Positions 47,729 through 58,053 of a stretch of 64,000 bases of DNA are shown here, in pieces. Position 1 is the first letter of the stretch. Each line of letters begins with the position of its first letter. The position numbers and the translations under genes were made by a program. This DNA is from Gordonia jinhuaensis (GTDB lineage Bacteria > Actinomycetota > Actinomycetes > Mycobacteriales > Mycobacteriaceae): contig NZ_BMGC01000010.1 in assembly GCF_014639795.1 (NCBI RefSeq), positions 1-64,000 of the forward strand, in the 5' to 3' direction. Under the pieces are notes generated by a model. The model ran no database searches, had not been told where the DNA came from, and was given only the letters and a program-made list of their open reading frames with translations.

Positions 47729-50700
47729 TCAGGCGTCTTGCGGAGGCCCCGCCGGACGACCAGCGGCCCTGCGCCGCGGAGTCCTGCGCACCGCCACGGC
47801 CGGCTCTGCGGCCCCAGCACCGTCGGAGCCGACGGGACCGAAGGTGGTCACCGGGGCAGCCGGGGTGTCGATCACGGCGGTGGCTCCGGTCGAGGAGGTC
47901 ACGCTCGGCGCGGCAGTGCGCCGACTCGCGCGGCGACGCTTGCGTGTCACCACTGCCTCTGTCGGCGCTGGCCCTGTCGACGCTGCCCCTGTAGTCGTTG
48001 ACTCAGTCGAGGCAGACTCAGTCACGACTGCTTCCGTCGGCGCGGCCGTGTCGGGGCCGGCAGAGCGGATCGCTTCAGCGGAACCGTCGGTGCCCGTATC
48101 GGGCGCACTCGGCTCCTCGGCCGCTGCCACCGGTTCACTGGCCTCACCGGCAGCGGCATCATGCGCCGAACCGTTGGTATCGCGGTCACCGCGGCCTCGT
48201 CCGCCTCGGCTACGCCTGCGGCCGCGAGCCTGTCCGTCATCGCCCGTCTGCGGCGCACCGGCTGACGAGCCGGGTGCGCCGCTCTCGTCGGCGTCATCGC
48301 CGCTCGTCACCGAGGCGGAGGCCTCATTGGTCACCGAGGGGGAGGCCTCACTCGTCACCGGCTCAGATGCCTCGGTGCTCGCCGTAGCGCCGCTGTCCTG
48401 CACGTCTCCGGCATCGCGCTCGGTATCGGTCAGTTCACCGTCCTCGTCGCGGTGTGCCATGGCACGGAACATGGGGTGTTCGGCCGGACTGTGGTGCGAC
48501 TTGCCCTTGGCGACGTTGTCGGCGCTGTCAGCGGTCTCGGCAGCCGGCTCCGACTTGGCCTTCCGCGAGCGTCGCGACTTCTTGCCGGACCCCTCATGCC
48601 TGTCGTCGGTCGAGGCCACCTCGACGGGGTTGTCGTGCACGATCAGTCCCCTGCCGCCGCAGCAGGCACAGGTGGTGGAGAAGGCCTCCAACAAGCCGGT
48701 GCCGAGCCGCTTACGGGTCATCTGCACGAGTCCCAGCGACGTCACTTCCGACACCTGATGCCGGGTTCGGTCGCGGGACAGCGCCTCGGTCAGGCGCCGC
48801 AGAACGAGATCGCGGTTGGATTCGAGCACCATGTCGATGAAGTCGACGATGATCATGCCGCCGATGTCGCGTAGGCGCATCTGGCGAACGATCTCCTCGG
48901 CGGCCTCGAGGTTGTTGCGGGTGACCGTCTCCTCGAGGTTGCCGCCCGACCCGGTGAACTTGCCGGTGTTGACGTCGATGACCGTCATGGCCTCGGTGTG
49001 GTCGATGACCAGGGTGCCGCCCGAGGGCAGCCAGACCTTGCGATCGAGTGCCTTGGCGAGCTGCTCGTCGATGCGGTAGGCGCTGAACACATCCGGCGAG
49101 TCGGCGTGTGGGTTCTCGAACCGCTCGACCCTGTCGAGGAGGTCGGGTGCCACCGCCGACACGTAGCCCTCGACGAGATCCCAGGAGCCGTCACCCTCGA
49201 CGACGAGCTTCTTGAAGTCCTCGTTGAACAGATCGCGCACGACCTTGACCAGGAGATTCGGCTCCTCGTACATCGTCTTCGGCGCGGTCCCGGTCTTCAG
49301 TGAGCTCGACTTGCCCGAACCGGACTTGCCCGACCCTGACTTCCCACCGGAGCTCTTCTGCGCGGACGCGTCGGGGCGGACCGCGGCCTCGATCGATTCC
49401 CACTGCTTGCGGAGGCGTTCGATGTCGGCGGTGAGCTCCTCTTCGCTCACACCCTCCGAGGCCGTGCGGATGATGACCCCGGCATTGTCGGGGACGATGT
49501 GGCCGAGAATCTGCTTGAGCCGCTTGCGCTCCACATCGGGCAGTTTGCGGCTGATGCCGGTGGAGCTGCCGCCGGGTACGTACACGAGGTAGCGACCGGC
49601 CAGCGAGATCTGCGTGGTCAGTCGGGCTCCCTTGTGTCCGACCGGATCCTTGGACACCTGGACGAGAACCTCGTCACCGGGCTTGAGTGCCTGTTCGATC
49701 TTGCGGGAGCCGCCGTCGAGTCCGGCCGCATCCCAGTTCACCTCGCCGGCGTAGAGGACGCCGTTACGTCCTCGGCCGATGTCGACGAATGCGGCTTCCA
49801 TGCCCGGGAGCACGTTCTGTACCCGACCGAGGTAGATGTTGCCCACCATGGACTGCGATGTCGACGTGGTCACGAAGTGTTCCACGAGCACACCGTCCTC
49901 GAGCACGGCGATCTGCGTGTAGTCCTCGATCGGCCTGGAGGTCTCGGGTGCGCCCGTTCCGTTGTCGTGTTCGTGGGCGTGTGTGGTCGCCAGACGTCCG
50001 TTGGCGGCTCGTTCACGCACCACCATGACGCGGTCGACGGCCTCACGACGAGCCAGGAACTCCGACTCGCTCAGGATCGGCGGACGCCGCCTGCCCGCGT
50101 CGCGACCGTCACGCCGCCGCTGACGCTTGGCCTCGAGTCGCGTGGATCCGGAGATGCCCTGCACCTCGTCGCGGTCACGGGCGCGCGCCTTGTTCCGCGG
50201 CTCGCGTTCGTGGACCACCGTGTTGGGCGGATCGTCGTTCGTCGACGACTGCTCGTCGCCGTCCTCGCCACCCTTGCGACGCCGACGACGCCGCCGGCGG
50301 CGCGAGCTCGCGCTGCCGCCGTCCTCGTCCTCGTCGTCGCCGGTGTTCTTGTCGCTCAAGTTCTTGTCACTCGAGTTCTTGTCACTCGAGTTCTTGGCGT
50401 TCGCGTTCGTGTCGCCGGAGTTCTTCTCGTCGGATGCCGCATCGTCGGAAACGTCCGACGTGTGCGAGGCGGCGCTCCCGCCGACAGTCGACTCGCCTGA
50501 GTCGTCTGCATCAGACGCGCTGTCATCTCCCGACCGCGCGTGGCGGTTACGGCTGCGCGAGCGATGACGGCCACCGCGCGACTGCGCCCCGGTCGACTCT
50601 GCTGTCGTCAGATCGCCGTCGGCATCGTCGGTGGTCGTGTCGTCGTCCGCGTCATGGCCGGAAGCCCCGGCGGAGTCGTGGTCAACCGTGTCGCGCCGGT

Positions 50701-51571
50701 CCTGCGGTTCCCTGCCTTCTTCGGCCGAGTGGTCGCCAGCCGAGTCATCCCCGGCCGGGCCGTTCTGGTCGCCACGACCGCGGCCGCGGCCACGACGACC
50801 GCGGCGACGGCGACGCGACGAGCCGTTGGACTCTTCGGTGCCGTGATCGTCAGCTCCCTGGTCGCCGGACGACTGCCGCTCGTCGCGCTCGTCATCCTCG
50901 TCGCGCCCGTCACGATCGCTTCCGGCAACGGGCTCCCCGGCACCAGCGGGTGGCGTCTTCTCCGACGTCGTGCCGGACTCGGCGCGACGACGTGCACGCG
51001 CCTCGCGTTCGGCGCGAACAGCCTCCGCCGACGGCGGCAGGAACAGTGGCGACTGACCGACCTCGCCGGCCGCGGTCGGAGCGACCGGCTCCTCCACGAC
51101 GACGGCTGAGAACAGGCCGGTCGATGGTTGTGCCGACACCGGCTCAGCGGTCTCAGGCCCTGTCGACTCGGGTTCTGTCGACTCGGGTTCTGTCGGCTCG
51201 GATTTTGTCGAGGGGGTTCCCGTCGCCTGGGACTCTGTCGTGTCGGCAGGCGAATCTGCTGCGGGAGCCTCGGCCTGCCCGGTCAAGATGTCGCGCACGC
51301 GGACAGCGGCATTGCGATCGATACTCGACTGGGCACTGCGGGCGGTGACGCCGAGGTCGGCGAGATGCCCGAGCACCTGACGGCTGGTGACCCCCAACAA
51401 CCGCGCCAGTGCGTGAACACGCAGTTTGTGCGGGAACTCGATGGCGGACTGGTCGTCCTGCGGCGCCGATGCTCCGGCCGAGGCGGGCGCATCCGAGGTG
51501 GTCGGCTCGGTGGGCGCATTCAATTCGTTCGACCCGGACTGCTCGTCCGGCGACCCGTTGTCGGTGGTCAC
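47729..51571 (-). CDS. rne: Ribonuclease E/G family endoribonuclease
   Basis: RNase E initiates mRNA decay and processes rRNA. The 1280-residue protein has a disordered N-terminal arm of about 540 residues (Glu/Asp/Ser-rich, with Arg-rich patches and several tandem repeats). The catalytic region begins with an S1 domain (SMVGNIYLGRVQNVLPGMEAAFVDIG). The DNase-like motif DFIDMVLE lies near residue 914, and the Zn-link CACC near 972 (in TTCACCGGRG). A disordered C-terminal arm of about 290 residues ends the protein. Two flanking disordered arms are usual in actinobacteria. The GTG at 51571 has GGAGAA upstream. The upstream gap of 562 bp is long. Confidence 0.96.
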   Translation of the reverse strand: MTTDNGSPDEQSGSNELNAPTEPTTSDAPASAGASAPQDDQSAIEFPHKLRVHALARLLGVTSRQVLGHLADLGVTARSAQSSIDRNAAVRVRDILTGQAEAPAADSPADTTESQATGTPSTKSEPTEPESTEPESTGPETAEPVSAQPSTGLFSAVVVEEPVAPTAAGEVGQSPLFLPPSAEAVRAEREARARRRAESGTTSEKTPPAGAGEPVAGSDRDGRDEDDERDERQSSGDQGADDHGTEESNGSSRRRRRGRRGRGRGRGDQNGPAGDDSAGDHSAEEGREPQDRRDTVDHDSAGASGHDADDDTTTDDADGDLTTAESTGAQSRGGRHRSRSRNRHARSGDDSASDADDSGESTVGGSAASHTSDVSDDAASDEKNSGDTNANAKNSSDKNSSDKNLSDKNTGDDEDEDGGSASSRRRRRRRRRKGGEDGDEQSSTNDDPPNTVVHEREPRNKARARDRDEVQGISGSTRLEAKRQRRRDGRDAGRRRPPILSESEFLARREAVDRVMVVRERAANGRLATTHAHEHDNGTGAPETSRPIEDYTQIAVLEDGVLVEHFVTTSTSQSMVGNIYLGRVQNVLPGMEAAFVDIGRGRNGVLYAGEVNWDAAGLDGGSRKIEQALKPGDEVLVQVSKDPVGHKGARLTTQISLAGRYLVYVPGGSSTGISRKLPDVERKRLKQILGHIVPDNAGVIIRTASEGVSEEELTADIERLRKQWESIEAAVRPDASAQKSSGGKSGSGKSGSGKSSSLKTGTAPKTMYEEPNLLVKVVRDLFNEDFKKLVVEGDGSWDLVEGYVSAVAPDLLDRVERFENPHADSPDVFSAYRIDEQLAKALDRKVWLPSGGTLVIDHTEAMTVIDVNTGKFTGSGGNLEETVTRNNLEAAEEIVRQMRLRDIGGMIIVDFIDMVLESNRDLVLRRLTEALSRDRTRHQVSEVTSLGLVQMTRKRLGTGLLEAFSTTCACCGGRGLIVHDNPVEVASTDDRHEGSGKKSRRSRKAKSEPAAETADSADNVAKGKSHHSPAEHPMFRAMAHRDEDGELTDTERDAGDVQDSGATASTEASEPVTSEASPSVTNEASASVTSGDDADESGAPGSSAGAPQTGDDGQARGRRRSRGGRGRGDRDTNGSAHDAAAGEASEPVAAAEEPSAPDTGTDGSAEAIRSAGPDTAAPTEAVVTESASTESTTTGAASTGPAPTEAVVTRKRRRASRRTAAPSVTSSTGATAVIDTPAAPVTTFGPVGSDGAGAAEPAVAVRRTPRRRAAGRPAGPPQDA
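50345..50389. repeat. 15-bp tandem repeats in rne (N-terminal arm)
   Basis: Three near-identical units of GTTCTTGTCACTCGA type (50345-50359, 50360-50374, 50375-50389) are followed by a decayed fourth. They encode repeated N-S-S-D-K on the minus strand. Similar in-frame repeats occur near 48310-48365 (EASxSVT) and 51165-51205 (TEPES), all in disordered arms. Confidence 0.8.
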
Positions 51572-52133
51572 GTATTCTCCTATGAGCCCCCGGGCGCGTG
51601 ATACGCGGCCACGCGAGGGCTTGTGTTGTCTGTACCAGGCTCTTGACGACCCTGGGTCCTGTGGTGGTCTCGCTCCGCCTCGGCCGGCACATGTCTCGAT
51701 CGTGTCGATTCATGCGCACCGCCGGGCGATGCCTTACGTGATGGCCCGGTTGCAGTGTGCGACGTCCACTCCGTACCGGCCCTGCCTCGCGGATGCGATC
51801 GAGACCGATGACGGGGACGTGCAATACGACCGTGCATCGTGCGCCGGACCAGCGAACCGATCCGCCGACAACACTGTGCCATCAAGGTGTCACCTGATGA
51901 CCGTCGGACAACTGAGGACCGTTGGACAACTGACGACCTCGCCAGTATCCCACATAAGTCTCGCCCGGCTCCCACACGCCACGATCGGCGCCCGTTTCGG
52001 GCGATATCGGGGGTGTCGAGAACCGGGCGAGAAGTCGGTGTCACCGGCCCGGACAGGGCACTGATGTCGGGGGGCACGGGTGTCAGGGGTATAGGCGTAG
52101 GGGGCGACGCTGCGGTGGCGCGCCGCCGCCAGA
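51572..52133. other. 562-bp region upstream of rne
   Basis: No supportable gene lies here; open frames lack conservation. It must hold the rne promoter and leader. An 18-bp tandem repeat (51900-51917 and 51918-51935, unit ACCGTCGGACAACTGAGG with three differences) lies about 330 nt upstream of the rne start. A near-perfect hairpin at 52112-52129 lies just past ndk. RNase E autoregulates through a long leader in E. coli; a similar arrangement here is inference. Confidence 0.6.
52112..52129 (-). terminator. Hairpin downstream of ndk
   Basis: GCGGTGGC (52112-52119) pairs with GCCGCCGC (52122-52129) with one mismatch and a two-base centre. It lies 4 bp past the ndk stop. There is no U-tract. Weak candidate terminator. 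Confidence 0.4.
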
Positions 52134-52550
52134 TCAGTCAGACAAGTTCGGGAACCACAGGGCGATCTCGCGCTCTGCGGACTCCGGCGAGTCCGATCCG
52201 TGCACCAGGTTCTCCTGGGTTTCCAATGCGAAATCGGCCCGGATGGTTCCCGGTGCGGCCTTCTCCACCGGGTCGGTGCCACCGGCGATCTGCCGGAAGG
52301 CAGCCACCGCACGAGGTCCCTCGAGAACTCCCGCGACCAGCGGGCCCGAGGTGATGAATTCGACCAGGGACGGGAAGAAGGGCTTCCCCTGGTGTTCGGC
52401 GTAGTGGCGGCCGGCCATATCCTCGTCGATCTGCCGGAGCTCGAGGGCTGCCAGGGTCAGACCCTTGCGCTCGATGCGGCTGATGATGTCACCCACGAGG
52501 CCACGACGGACACCGTCGGGCTTGATCAAAACCAGAGTCCGTTCAGTCAC
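52134..52550 (-). CDS. ndk: Nucleoside diphosphate kinase
   Basis: Ndk transfers gamma-phosphate among nucleotides through a phospho-His. The 138-residue protein has [22 protein letters not shown] at the start and [16 protein letters not shown] with the catalytic His near residue 117. Length is standard. It lies 27 bp downstream of the DUF4233 gene in the valS-folC-DUF4233-ndk order. Confidence 0.97.
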   Translation of the reverse strand: MTERTLVLIKPDGVRRGLVGDIISRIERKGLTLAALELRQIDEDMAGRHYAEHQGKPFFPSLVEFITSGPLVAGVLEGPRAVAAFRQIAGGTDPVEKAAPGTIRADFALETQENLVHGSDSPESAEREIALWFPNLSD

Positions 52551-52577
52551 GGGTCACACCGTAGCCGACTGCTGGGT

Positions 52578-53096
52578 TCAGCTGCCCACCGGACGCTGCC
52601 CGGGAAGGCGTCCGGTGGCCATCCGTTTCTCCACGTCGCGTTTCACATAAGCGATGTAGAGCCACACCATCAAGAAGATGATCCCCACGACGCCGATCGA
52701 CCAGTGGATTGCGAAACCCGCGATCACCGCCAGCTGCAACACGAGGTCCACCTCGAGCGCGTGTCGGCGCTTCTGCATTCCCGAGGCCAGGATGAACACC
52801 ACGCACAGCACGCCCAGGTAGATCCCCGACCCCCAGCCGATGCCGCCGGCCACCTTCGCCACGATCGGGAACGCCAGCACCAGCACGATCAATTCGAGGA
52901 TCAGGGTGCCGGCCATGACGCCGCGCAGACCCTTCCACGGGTCGTTCAGGGGCGGGGTGAACCCTGTCTGTCCCGCGTTCCCTGCCTGTCCGGCGTTCGC
53001 CGCGCCCGGCACGTTCACGCCCTGTCCCCCACTGCGCTCACTGTCAGCACTGTTACCCATCTCGTGCCCGCCTGTGTCGTGCCCGCCCTCGCTCAT
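52578..53096 (-). CDS. DUF4233 membrane protein
   Basis: The 172-residue protein has a Gly/Asn-rich N-terminal 50 residues followed by four hydrophobic segments: MAGTLILELIVLVLAFPIV, IYLGVLCVVFILASG, LVLQLAVIAGFAIHWS and VVGIIFLMVWLYIAYV. This is the DUF4233 family, found beside folC in actinobacteria; no function is known. Its ATG overlaps the folC stop by four bases (ATGA), so it is translated with folC. The longer open frame upstream is a shadow of folC. Confidence 0.88.
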   Translation of the reverse strand: MSEGGHDTGGHEMGNSADSERSGGQGVNVPGAANAGQAGNAGQTGFTPPLNDPWKGLRGVMAGTLILELIVLVLAFPIVAKVAGGIGWGSGIYLGVLCVVFILASGMQKRRHALEVDLVLQLAVIAGFAIHWSIGVVGIIFLMVWLYIAYVKRDVEKRMATGRLPGQRPVGS

Positions 53097-54529
53097 GCCG
53101 GCTCCTTGCCGAACAGCGTGCGTGCGGCGCCGGCGGTCACCACCGAGCCGGTGATGACCACGCCGGCACCCGACACCTGCCCGGCCTCGTCGTCCTCCTC
53201 GGCCAGTGCGATCGCCGCCTCCACCGCATCGGGCAGGAAGGGCTGCGCCACCACCCGCTCGTCGCCGTAGATCTCGGTGGCGAGATCGGCGAGTGCGTCG
53301 GTGTCCATCGCCCGCGGTGACCCGTTGTTGGTGAGCACCACCGCGTCGAGCACGGGTTCGAGGGCGGTCAGCAACCCCCGGACGTCCTTGTCGGCCATCA
53401 CCCCGATCACCCCGACCAGGCGACGGAAATCGAACTCCGCGTTGAGTGTTCGTGCGAGCGCGGTGGCACCGTGCGGGTTGTGAGCCGCGTCGATGAACAC
53501 CGACGGCGCGTTGCGCACCCGTTCCATGCGACCGGGCGTGGTCACTGCGGCGAAGCCGGCGCGGATGGCGTCGGTGTCGAGCTGGCGGTCTGGTCCGGCG
53601 CCGAAGAACGCCTCGACAGCAGCGAGCGCGAGCGCGGCGTTGTCGGCCTGGTGTTCGCCGTGCAGCGGCAGGAAGATCTCGTCGTAGCGGCCTCCGAGCC
53701 CCTGCAGTGCGATCATCTGACCACCGATGGCCGTCTTGCGCTCGAGCACCATGAACTCCGAACCGGCGCGGGCGACGATCGTGTCGGCGTCCACTGCGGC
53801 GCGCAGCAGCACCTCGGTGACCTCGGGTTCCTGCCGGGCGAGAATCGTCACCGGATCCGCCGGCGCGACGACCGGATCCGGATCCGCGCGCACCGAACCG
53901 GCCCTCTTGATGATCCCGGCCTTCTCCCCGGCGATCTGGGTGAGCGTGTCCCCGAGGTAGTCGGCGTGATCCATCGCGATCGGCGTCACCACCGCGACCG
54001 TCGAGTCGATGACGTTGGTGGCATCCCACCGACCGCCCATGCCGGTCTCGACGACCGCGACGTCGACGGGTGCTTCGGCGAACGCGGCGTAGGCCATCGC
54101 GGTGAGCACCTCGAACTTGCTCATCCGGGGGCCACCGGCGGCGACCGACGAGTCGTCGACCATCGTCACGTACGGTTCGATGTCGCGATAGGTGTCGATG
54201 TAGCGCCGCGCCGAGATCGGCCGTCCGTCGAGCGAGATGCGTTCGGTCACCAGCTGCAGATGCGGGCTGGTGTATCGCCCGGTCCGCCGGTGCAGCGCGA
54301 TGAGCAGCGAGTCGATCATCCGCGTCACCGAGGTCTTGCCGTTGGTCCCGGCGATGTGGATCGACGGGTATCCGTGCTGCGGCGACCCCAGGATATCCAT
54401 CAGCGCCGAGATCCTCGACAACGACGGCTCGATCTTGGTCTCACCCCACCGCGAGTCGAGCTCGACCTCCACCTCGGCGAGTTCGGCGAGGTCCTCGGGG
54501 GTGTCGCGGGGCGACGTCTGCTCGCTCAC
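53093..54529 (-). CDS. folC: Folylpolyglutamate synthase/dihydrofolate synthase
   Basis: FolC adds glutamate to folates (and may make dihydrofolate). The 478-residue Mur-ligase-fold protein has [20 protein letters not shown], the ATP P-loop, [19 protein letters not shown], a conserved [10 protein letters not shown], and [18 protein letters not shown] near the C-domain. Its GTG start overlaps the valS stop (GTGA). It follows valS as in many actinobacteria. Confidence 0.95.
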   Translation of the reverse strand: MSEQTSPRDTPEDLAELAEVEVELDSRWGETKIEPSLSRISALMDILGSPQHGYPSIHIAGTNGKTSVTRMIDSLLIALHRRTGRYTSPHLQLVTERISLDGRPISARRYIDTYRDIEPYVTMVDDSSVAAGGPRMSKFEVLTAMAYAAFAEAPVDVAVVETGMGGRWDATNVIDSTVAVVTPIAMDHADYLGDTLTQIAGEKAGIIKRAGSVRADPDPVVAPADPVTILARQEPEVTEVLLRAAVDADTIVARAGSEFMVLERKTAIGGQMIALQGLGGRYDEIFLPLHGEHQADNAALALAAVEAFFGAGPDRQLDTDAIRAGFAAVTTPGRMERVRNAPSVFIDAAHNPHGATALARTLNAEFDFRRLVGVIGVMADKDVRGLLTALEPVLDAVVLTNNGSPRAMDTDALADLATEIYGDERVVAQPFLPDAVEAAIALAEEDDEAGQVSGAGVVITGSVVTAGAARTLFGKEPA

Positions 54530-57183
54530 GCGCCACCCAGGTCGGCCAGCTTCGCGCTGATGCGCTCGACCTCCTCGGTGGCGATGCGATTGCGGTCGCG
54601 GATCTTGGCCACCACGGTGTCGGGCGCCTTGGCCAGGAACTGGTCGTTGCCGAGTTTCGCCGACGTCTGCGCCAGCTCCTTCTCGGCCACCGCCAGATCC
54701 TTGGCGAGCCGACGCTTCTCGGCCTCCACATCGACGGTGCCCGAGGTATCGATCGCCACGTCCACGGTGCCTGCACTCAGACGGACCTCGAGCGTCGCGG
54801 TCGGCGAGAATCCGTCGTCGGGACGGTTCAGTGCCGCCAGCGAATCGATGTAGTCGCGGTCAGCGCCCAGGCCCGCCGCCGCGAGGCCGGGCAGATCTGC
54901 CGCGACCCGCTGACGCGGCTTGAGGCCCTGGTCGCCACGGAATCGGCGGACCTCGGTGACGAGAGTCTGCATGTCCTCCACACGCGCCACGGCCTCGGGT
55001 GCACTGAATTCGCCGTTGACGGTGGGCCATTGGGCCACCGTCACGGTCTCACCGCCGGTGAGCGCACGCCAGAGGGTCTCGGTGACGAACGGCATCACCG
55101 GGTGCAGCAGGCGCATCAGTGAATCGAGGACTCGGCCGAGAACGAGTTGTGTTGTGCGCGTGCGCGAATCGTCACCCTCGGCGAACTGAACCTTGGCGAG
55201 TTCGAGATACCAGTCGCAGAACTCATCCCATGCGAAGTGGTAGAGCGCCTCACACACACGCGAGAACTCGTAGCTCTCGAAGCCCTTGTCTGCGGTCTCG
55301 GTGACTTCTTCGAGCCGGTGCAGGATCCACCGGTCGGCCACGGTGAGATCGTCGTCGGCCTTCAGCTCACCCACCTCGGCGCCGTTCATCAGCGCGAACC
55401 GGGTCGCGTTGAAGAGCTTGGTGGCGAAGTTGCGTGAGGACTGGGCGTGGTCGTCACCCACCGCCAGGTCGGCACCGGGGTTGGATCCGCGCGCCAGGGT
55501 GAACCGCAGTGCGTCGGCGCCGAAGCGCTCGACCCAGTCGAGCGGATCGATGCCGTTGCCCTTGGACTTCGACATCTTGCGACCGAATTGATCGCGAACA
55601 AGTCCGTGCAGCAACACATCTCGGAACGGGACGTTCTTGTCGGGACCCATGTCGCGCCCCACGTAGGTGCCGAACATCATCATGCGGGCGACCCAGAAGA
55701 ACAGGATGTCGTAGCCGGTGACCATCACCGAGGTCGGATAGAACTTGTCCAGGTCGGGGGTCTTGTCCGGCCAGCCCATCGTCGAGAACGGCCAGAGCCC
55801 CGAGGAGAACCACGTGTCGAGCACGTCGGTCTCCTGCGTGTAGCCCTCAGGCGCCTGCTCATCGGGGCCCACGCAGACGATCTCGCCCTCGGGGCCGTAC
55901 CAGATCGGGATCCGGTGACCCCACCACAGCTGCCGGGAGATGCACCAGTCGTGCATGTCGTCGATCCAGCCGAACCAGCGTGGTTCCATGGACTTGGGGT
56001 AGATGGTGGTCTCGCCGTCGTGCACCGCATCACCGGCGCTGCGCGCGAGGCTCTCCACCCGAACCCACCACTGCATCGACAGCCGTGGCTCGATGGCCTC
56101 GCCGGATCGCTCGGAATGACCGACGCTGTGCAGATACGGCCGGACCTCCTTGACGATCCGCCCCTGCTCGGCGAGGGCGTCGCGGATCGCGGCACGGGCC
56201 TCATAGCGGTCGAGTCCGTCGAATTGCGTTCCGGTGTTGGCGATGTGGGCGGTCTCGTCCATGATCGTCGGCATCGCGAGATCGTGTCGCTGCCCCACCG
56301 CGAAGTCGTTGGGGTCGTGGGCCGGGGTGATCTTCACAGCGCCCGTACCGAATTCGGGGTCGACGTACTCGTCGGCGATCACCGGGATCGTGTGATCGAG
56401 GAACGGGTGATCGAGTTCGGTTCCCACCAGGTCGCGGTAGCGCTCGTCGTCGGGATGCACGGCGATCGCGGTGTCACCGAGCATCGTCTCCAGACGGGTG
56501 GTGGCCACCACCACGTGCGGCTGCGCATCGTCGAGACTGCCGTAGCGGAAGCTGACGAGTTCGCCCTCGACCTCTTCGTAGTTGACCTCGATGTCACTGA
56601 TCGCGGTCTTGAGCACCGGCGACCAGTTCACCAGCCGTTCCGCCCGGTAGATCAATCCGTCGTCGTACATCTGTTTGAACACGGTCTGCACGGCGCGCGA
56701 CAGTCCGTCATCCATCGTGAAGCGTTCGCGCGACCAGTCGACGGAGTCGCCGAGCTTACGCATCTGCGAGGCGATCTGGTCGCCGTACTCTGCCTTGGCC
56801 TCCCACACCTTGTCGATGAACGCCTCGCGACCGATGTCATCACGACTGAGACCTTCGGTCGCGAGTTTGCGTTCCACTAGAACCTGCATGGCGATCGCCG
56901 CGTGATCGGTGCCGGGAAGCCACAGCACCTCGTAACCCTGCATACGGCGGCGGCGGCACAGCGCGTCGATCAGGACATGGTTGTAGGCATGGCCCATGTG
57001 CAGATGGCCGTTGACGTTGGGGGGTGGGATGACCACCGAATAGGCGGGCTTGTCGCTCGCGGCGTCGGCGGTGAAGTACCCGCCGTCCAGCCAGCTCTGG
57101 TACAGGTCGGCCTCATGCTCGGAAGGCTCCCACGTCTTGGGGAGACGATCGGCACGGTCAGCAGTGGCGTCAACGGTCACCAC
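54526..57183 (-). CDS. valS: Valyl-tRNA synthetase
   Basis: ValRS charges tRNA-Val. The 885-residue class I synthetase has the HIGH motif as GHLHMGHA and the KMSKS motif as [17 protein letters not shown]. An editing (CP1) domain lies between them, containing [14 protein letters not shown]-terminal coiled-coil arm ([16 protein letters not shown]) ends the protein. Two GTG codons (57183 and 57180) are possible starts, and neither has a strong ribosome site. It heads the valS-folC-DUF4233-ndk group. Confidence 0.97.
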   Translation of the reverse strand: MVTVDATADRADRLPKTWEPSEHEADLYQSWLDGGYFTADAASDKPAYSVVIPPPNVNGHLHMGHAYNHVLIDALCRRRRMQGYEVLWLPGTDHAAIAMQVLVERKLATEGLSRDDIGREAFIDKVWEAKAEYGDQIASQMRKLGDSVDWSRERFTMDDGLSRAVQTVFKQMYDDGLIYRAERLVNWSPVLKTAISDIEVNYEEVEGELVSFRYGSLDDAQPHVVVATTRLETMLGDTAIAVHPDDERYRDLVGTELDHPFLDHTIPVIADEYVDPEFGTGAVKITPAHDPNDFAVGQRHDLAMPTIMDETAHIANTGTQFDGLDRYEARAAIRDALAEQGRIVKEVRPYLHSVGHSERSGEAIEPRLSMQWWVRVESLARSAGDAVHDGETTIYPKSMEPRWFGWIDDMHDWCISRQLWWGHRIPIWYGPEGEIVCVGPDEQAPEGYTQETDVLDTWFSSGLWPFSTMGWPDKTPDLDKFYPTSVMVTGYDILFFWVARMMMFGTYVGRDMGPDKNVPFRDVLLHGLVRDQFGRKMSKSKGNGIDPLDWVERFGADALRFTLARGSNPGADLAVGDDHAQSSRNFATKLFNATRFALMNGAEVGELKADDDLTVADRWILHRLEEVTETADKGFESYEFSRVCEALYHFAWDEFCDWYLELAKVQFAEGDDSRTRTTQLVLGRVLDSLMRLLHPVMPFVTETLWRALTGGETVTVAQWPTVNGEFSAPEAVARVEDMQTLVTEVRRFRGDQGLKPRQRVAADLPGLAAAGLGADRDYIDSLAALNRPDDGFSPTATLEVRLSAGTVDVAIDTSGTVDVEAEKRRLAKDLAVAEKELAQTSAKLGNDQFLAKAPDTVVAKIRDRNRIATEEVERISAKLADLGGA

Positions 57184-57236
57184 ACGATTCTAGTCGTGGG
57201 CCGACTGTCCGAATTCACCCCACCGACCGGCTCGGT

Positions 57237-57848
57237 TCATCCCACCAGTCGGCGCAGCCGGTGTACGTCCTCAGGCGAGTTCACGTTGGTGAGCCACTCC
57301 GAGCGACTGATGCTCACCCGGTTGGCGCCCACCTCGTCGAGTGCGCCCAACATGCGGCGCTCACCGGTGACGGCCAGGTCTGCGAATGCCCCGGCACACG
57401 ACGTGCGGTAGACGCCGGCGAACGGGTGCAGCCGTTCGGAGTCGGCGGCCACTGCGACCGCGGCGCCCTCGACCAGCCCGCGATCGACCTCGTCGATCAG
57501 TTCACCGGAGATCAGCGGCATGTCGGTCGCGGTGACGAACGCCCGATCACATCCCGCCGCGGCGGCGTGCCGTAGTCCCGTGGCGAGCGCACCCAGCGGT
57601 CCGTACTTCGCAGGTTCGTCGGTGACCCACTGCACCGCAAGGGCATCGTGGAGCTCACCGAAGGCGGTCGAGGATGCCGGTGCGACCACGAAGACCGGTG
57701 CGCATCGGGTCGCGAGGACCTTCACCACCGTCGCGAGCATCGACTCGCCGTCCCATTCCATCGCCGCCTTGTCGCGGCCCATCCGTCGTGACGCGCCGCC
57801 GGCGAGAACGATCCCGGCCGGTGGCCTCGACTCAGCACTTGTGCTCAT
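57237..57848 (-). CDS. mobA: Molybdenum cofactor guanylyltransferase MobA
   Basis: MobA converts Mo-molybdopterin to the guanine dinucleotide form. The 203-residue protein starts MSTSAESRPPAGIVLAGGASRRMGRDKAAMEW, with the GTP-binding LAGG-x2-R-R-M-G-x-D-K motif. It also has GPLGALATGLRHA and TATDMPLIS. ATG at 57848; the open frame extends to 57905. It is divergent from fdhD with a 205-bp gap, a pairing consistent with formate dehydrogenase maturation. No formate dehydrogenase gene is in the window. Confidence 0.93.
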   Translation of the reverse strand: MSTSAESRPPAGIVLAGGASRRMGRDKAAMEWDGESMLATVVKVLATRCAPVFVVAPASSTAFGELHDALAVQWVTDEPAKYGPLGALATGLRHAAAAGCDRAFVTATDMPLISGELIDEVDRGLVEGAAVAVAADSERLHPFAGVYRTSCAGAFADLAVTGERRMLGALDEVGANRVSISRSEWLTNVNSPEDVHRLRRLVG

Positions 57849-58053
57849 GGCCCCAGTATCGCCGTCGAGCACCCGTCGTCGTGGCTGTTCGCCGTATTCT
57901 TTCACCCCCAGTATTCGGCTCCCCGTCTTTCACTCCCGGCTCCCGGAAGTCAACGCCGTTCACTCCCGACCCCGCCGACACCGTCGGACGGACACGGCAG
58001 TATGGACCCATGACCGACGCGCAGATCACGGGGCCGGGACCCACGGAGCGACG

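Noticed and set aside
52578-54029. 483-residue minus frame upstream of the DUF4233 gene
   Set aside because: The N-terminal 311 residues are a shifted frame of folC, Arg/Gly-rich without domains. Only the part from 53096 is real.
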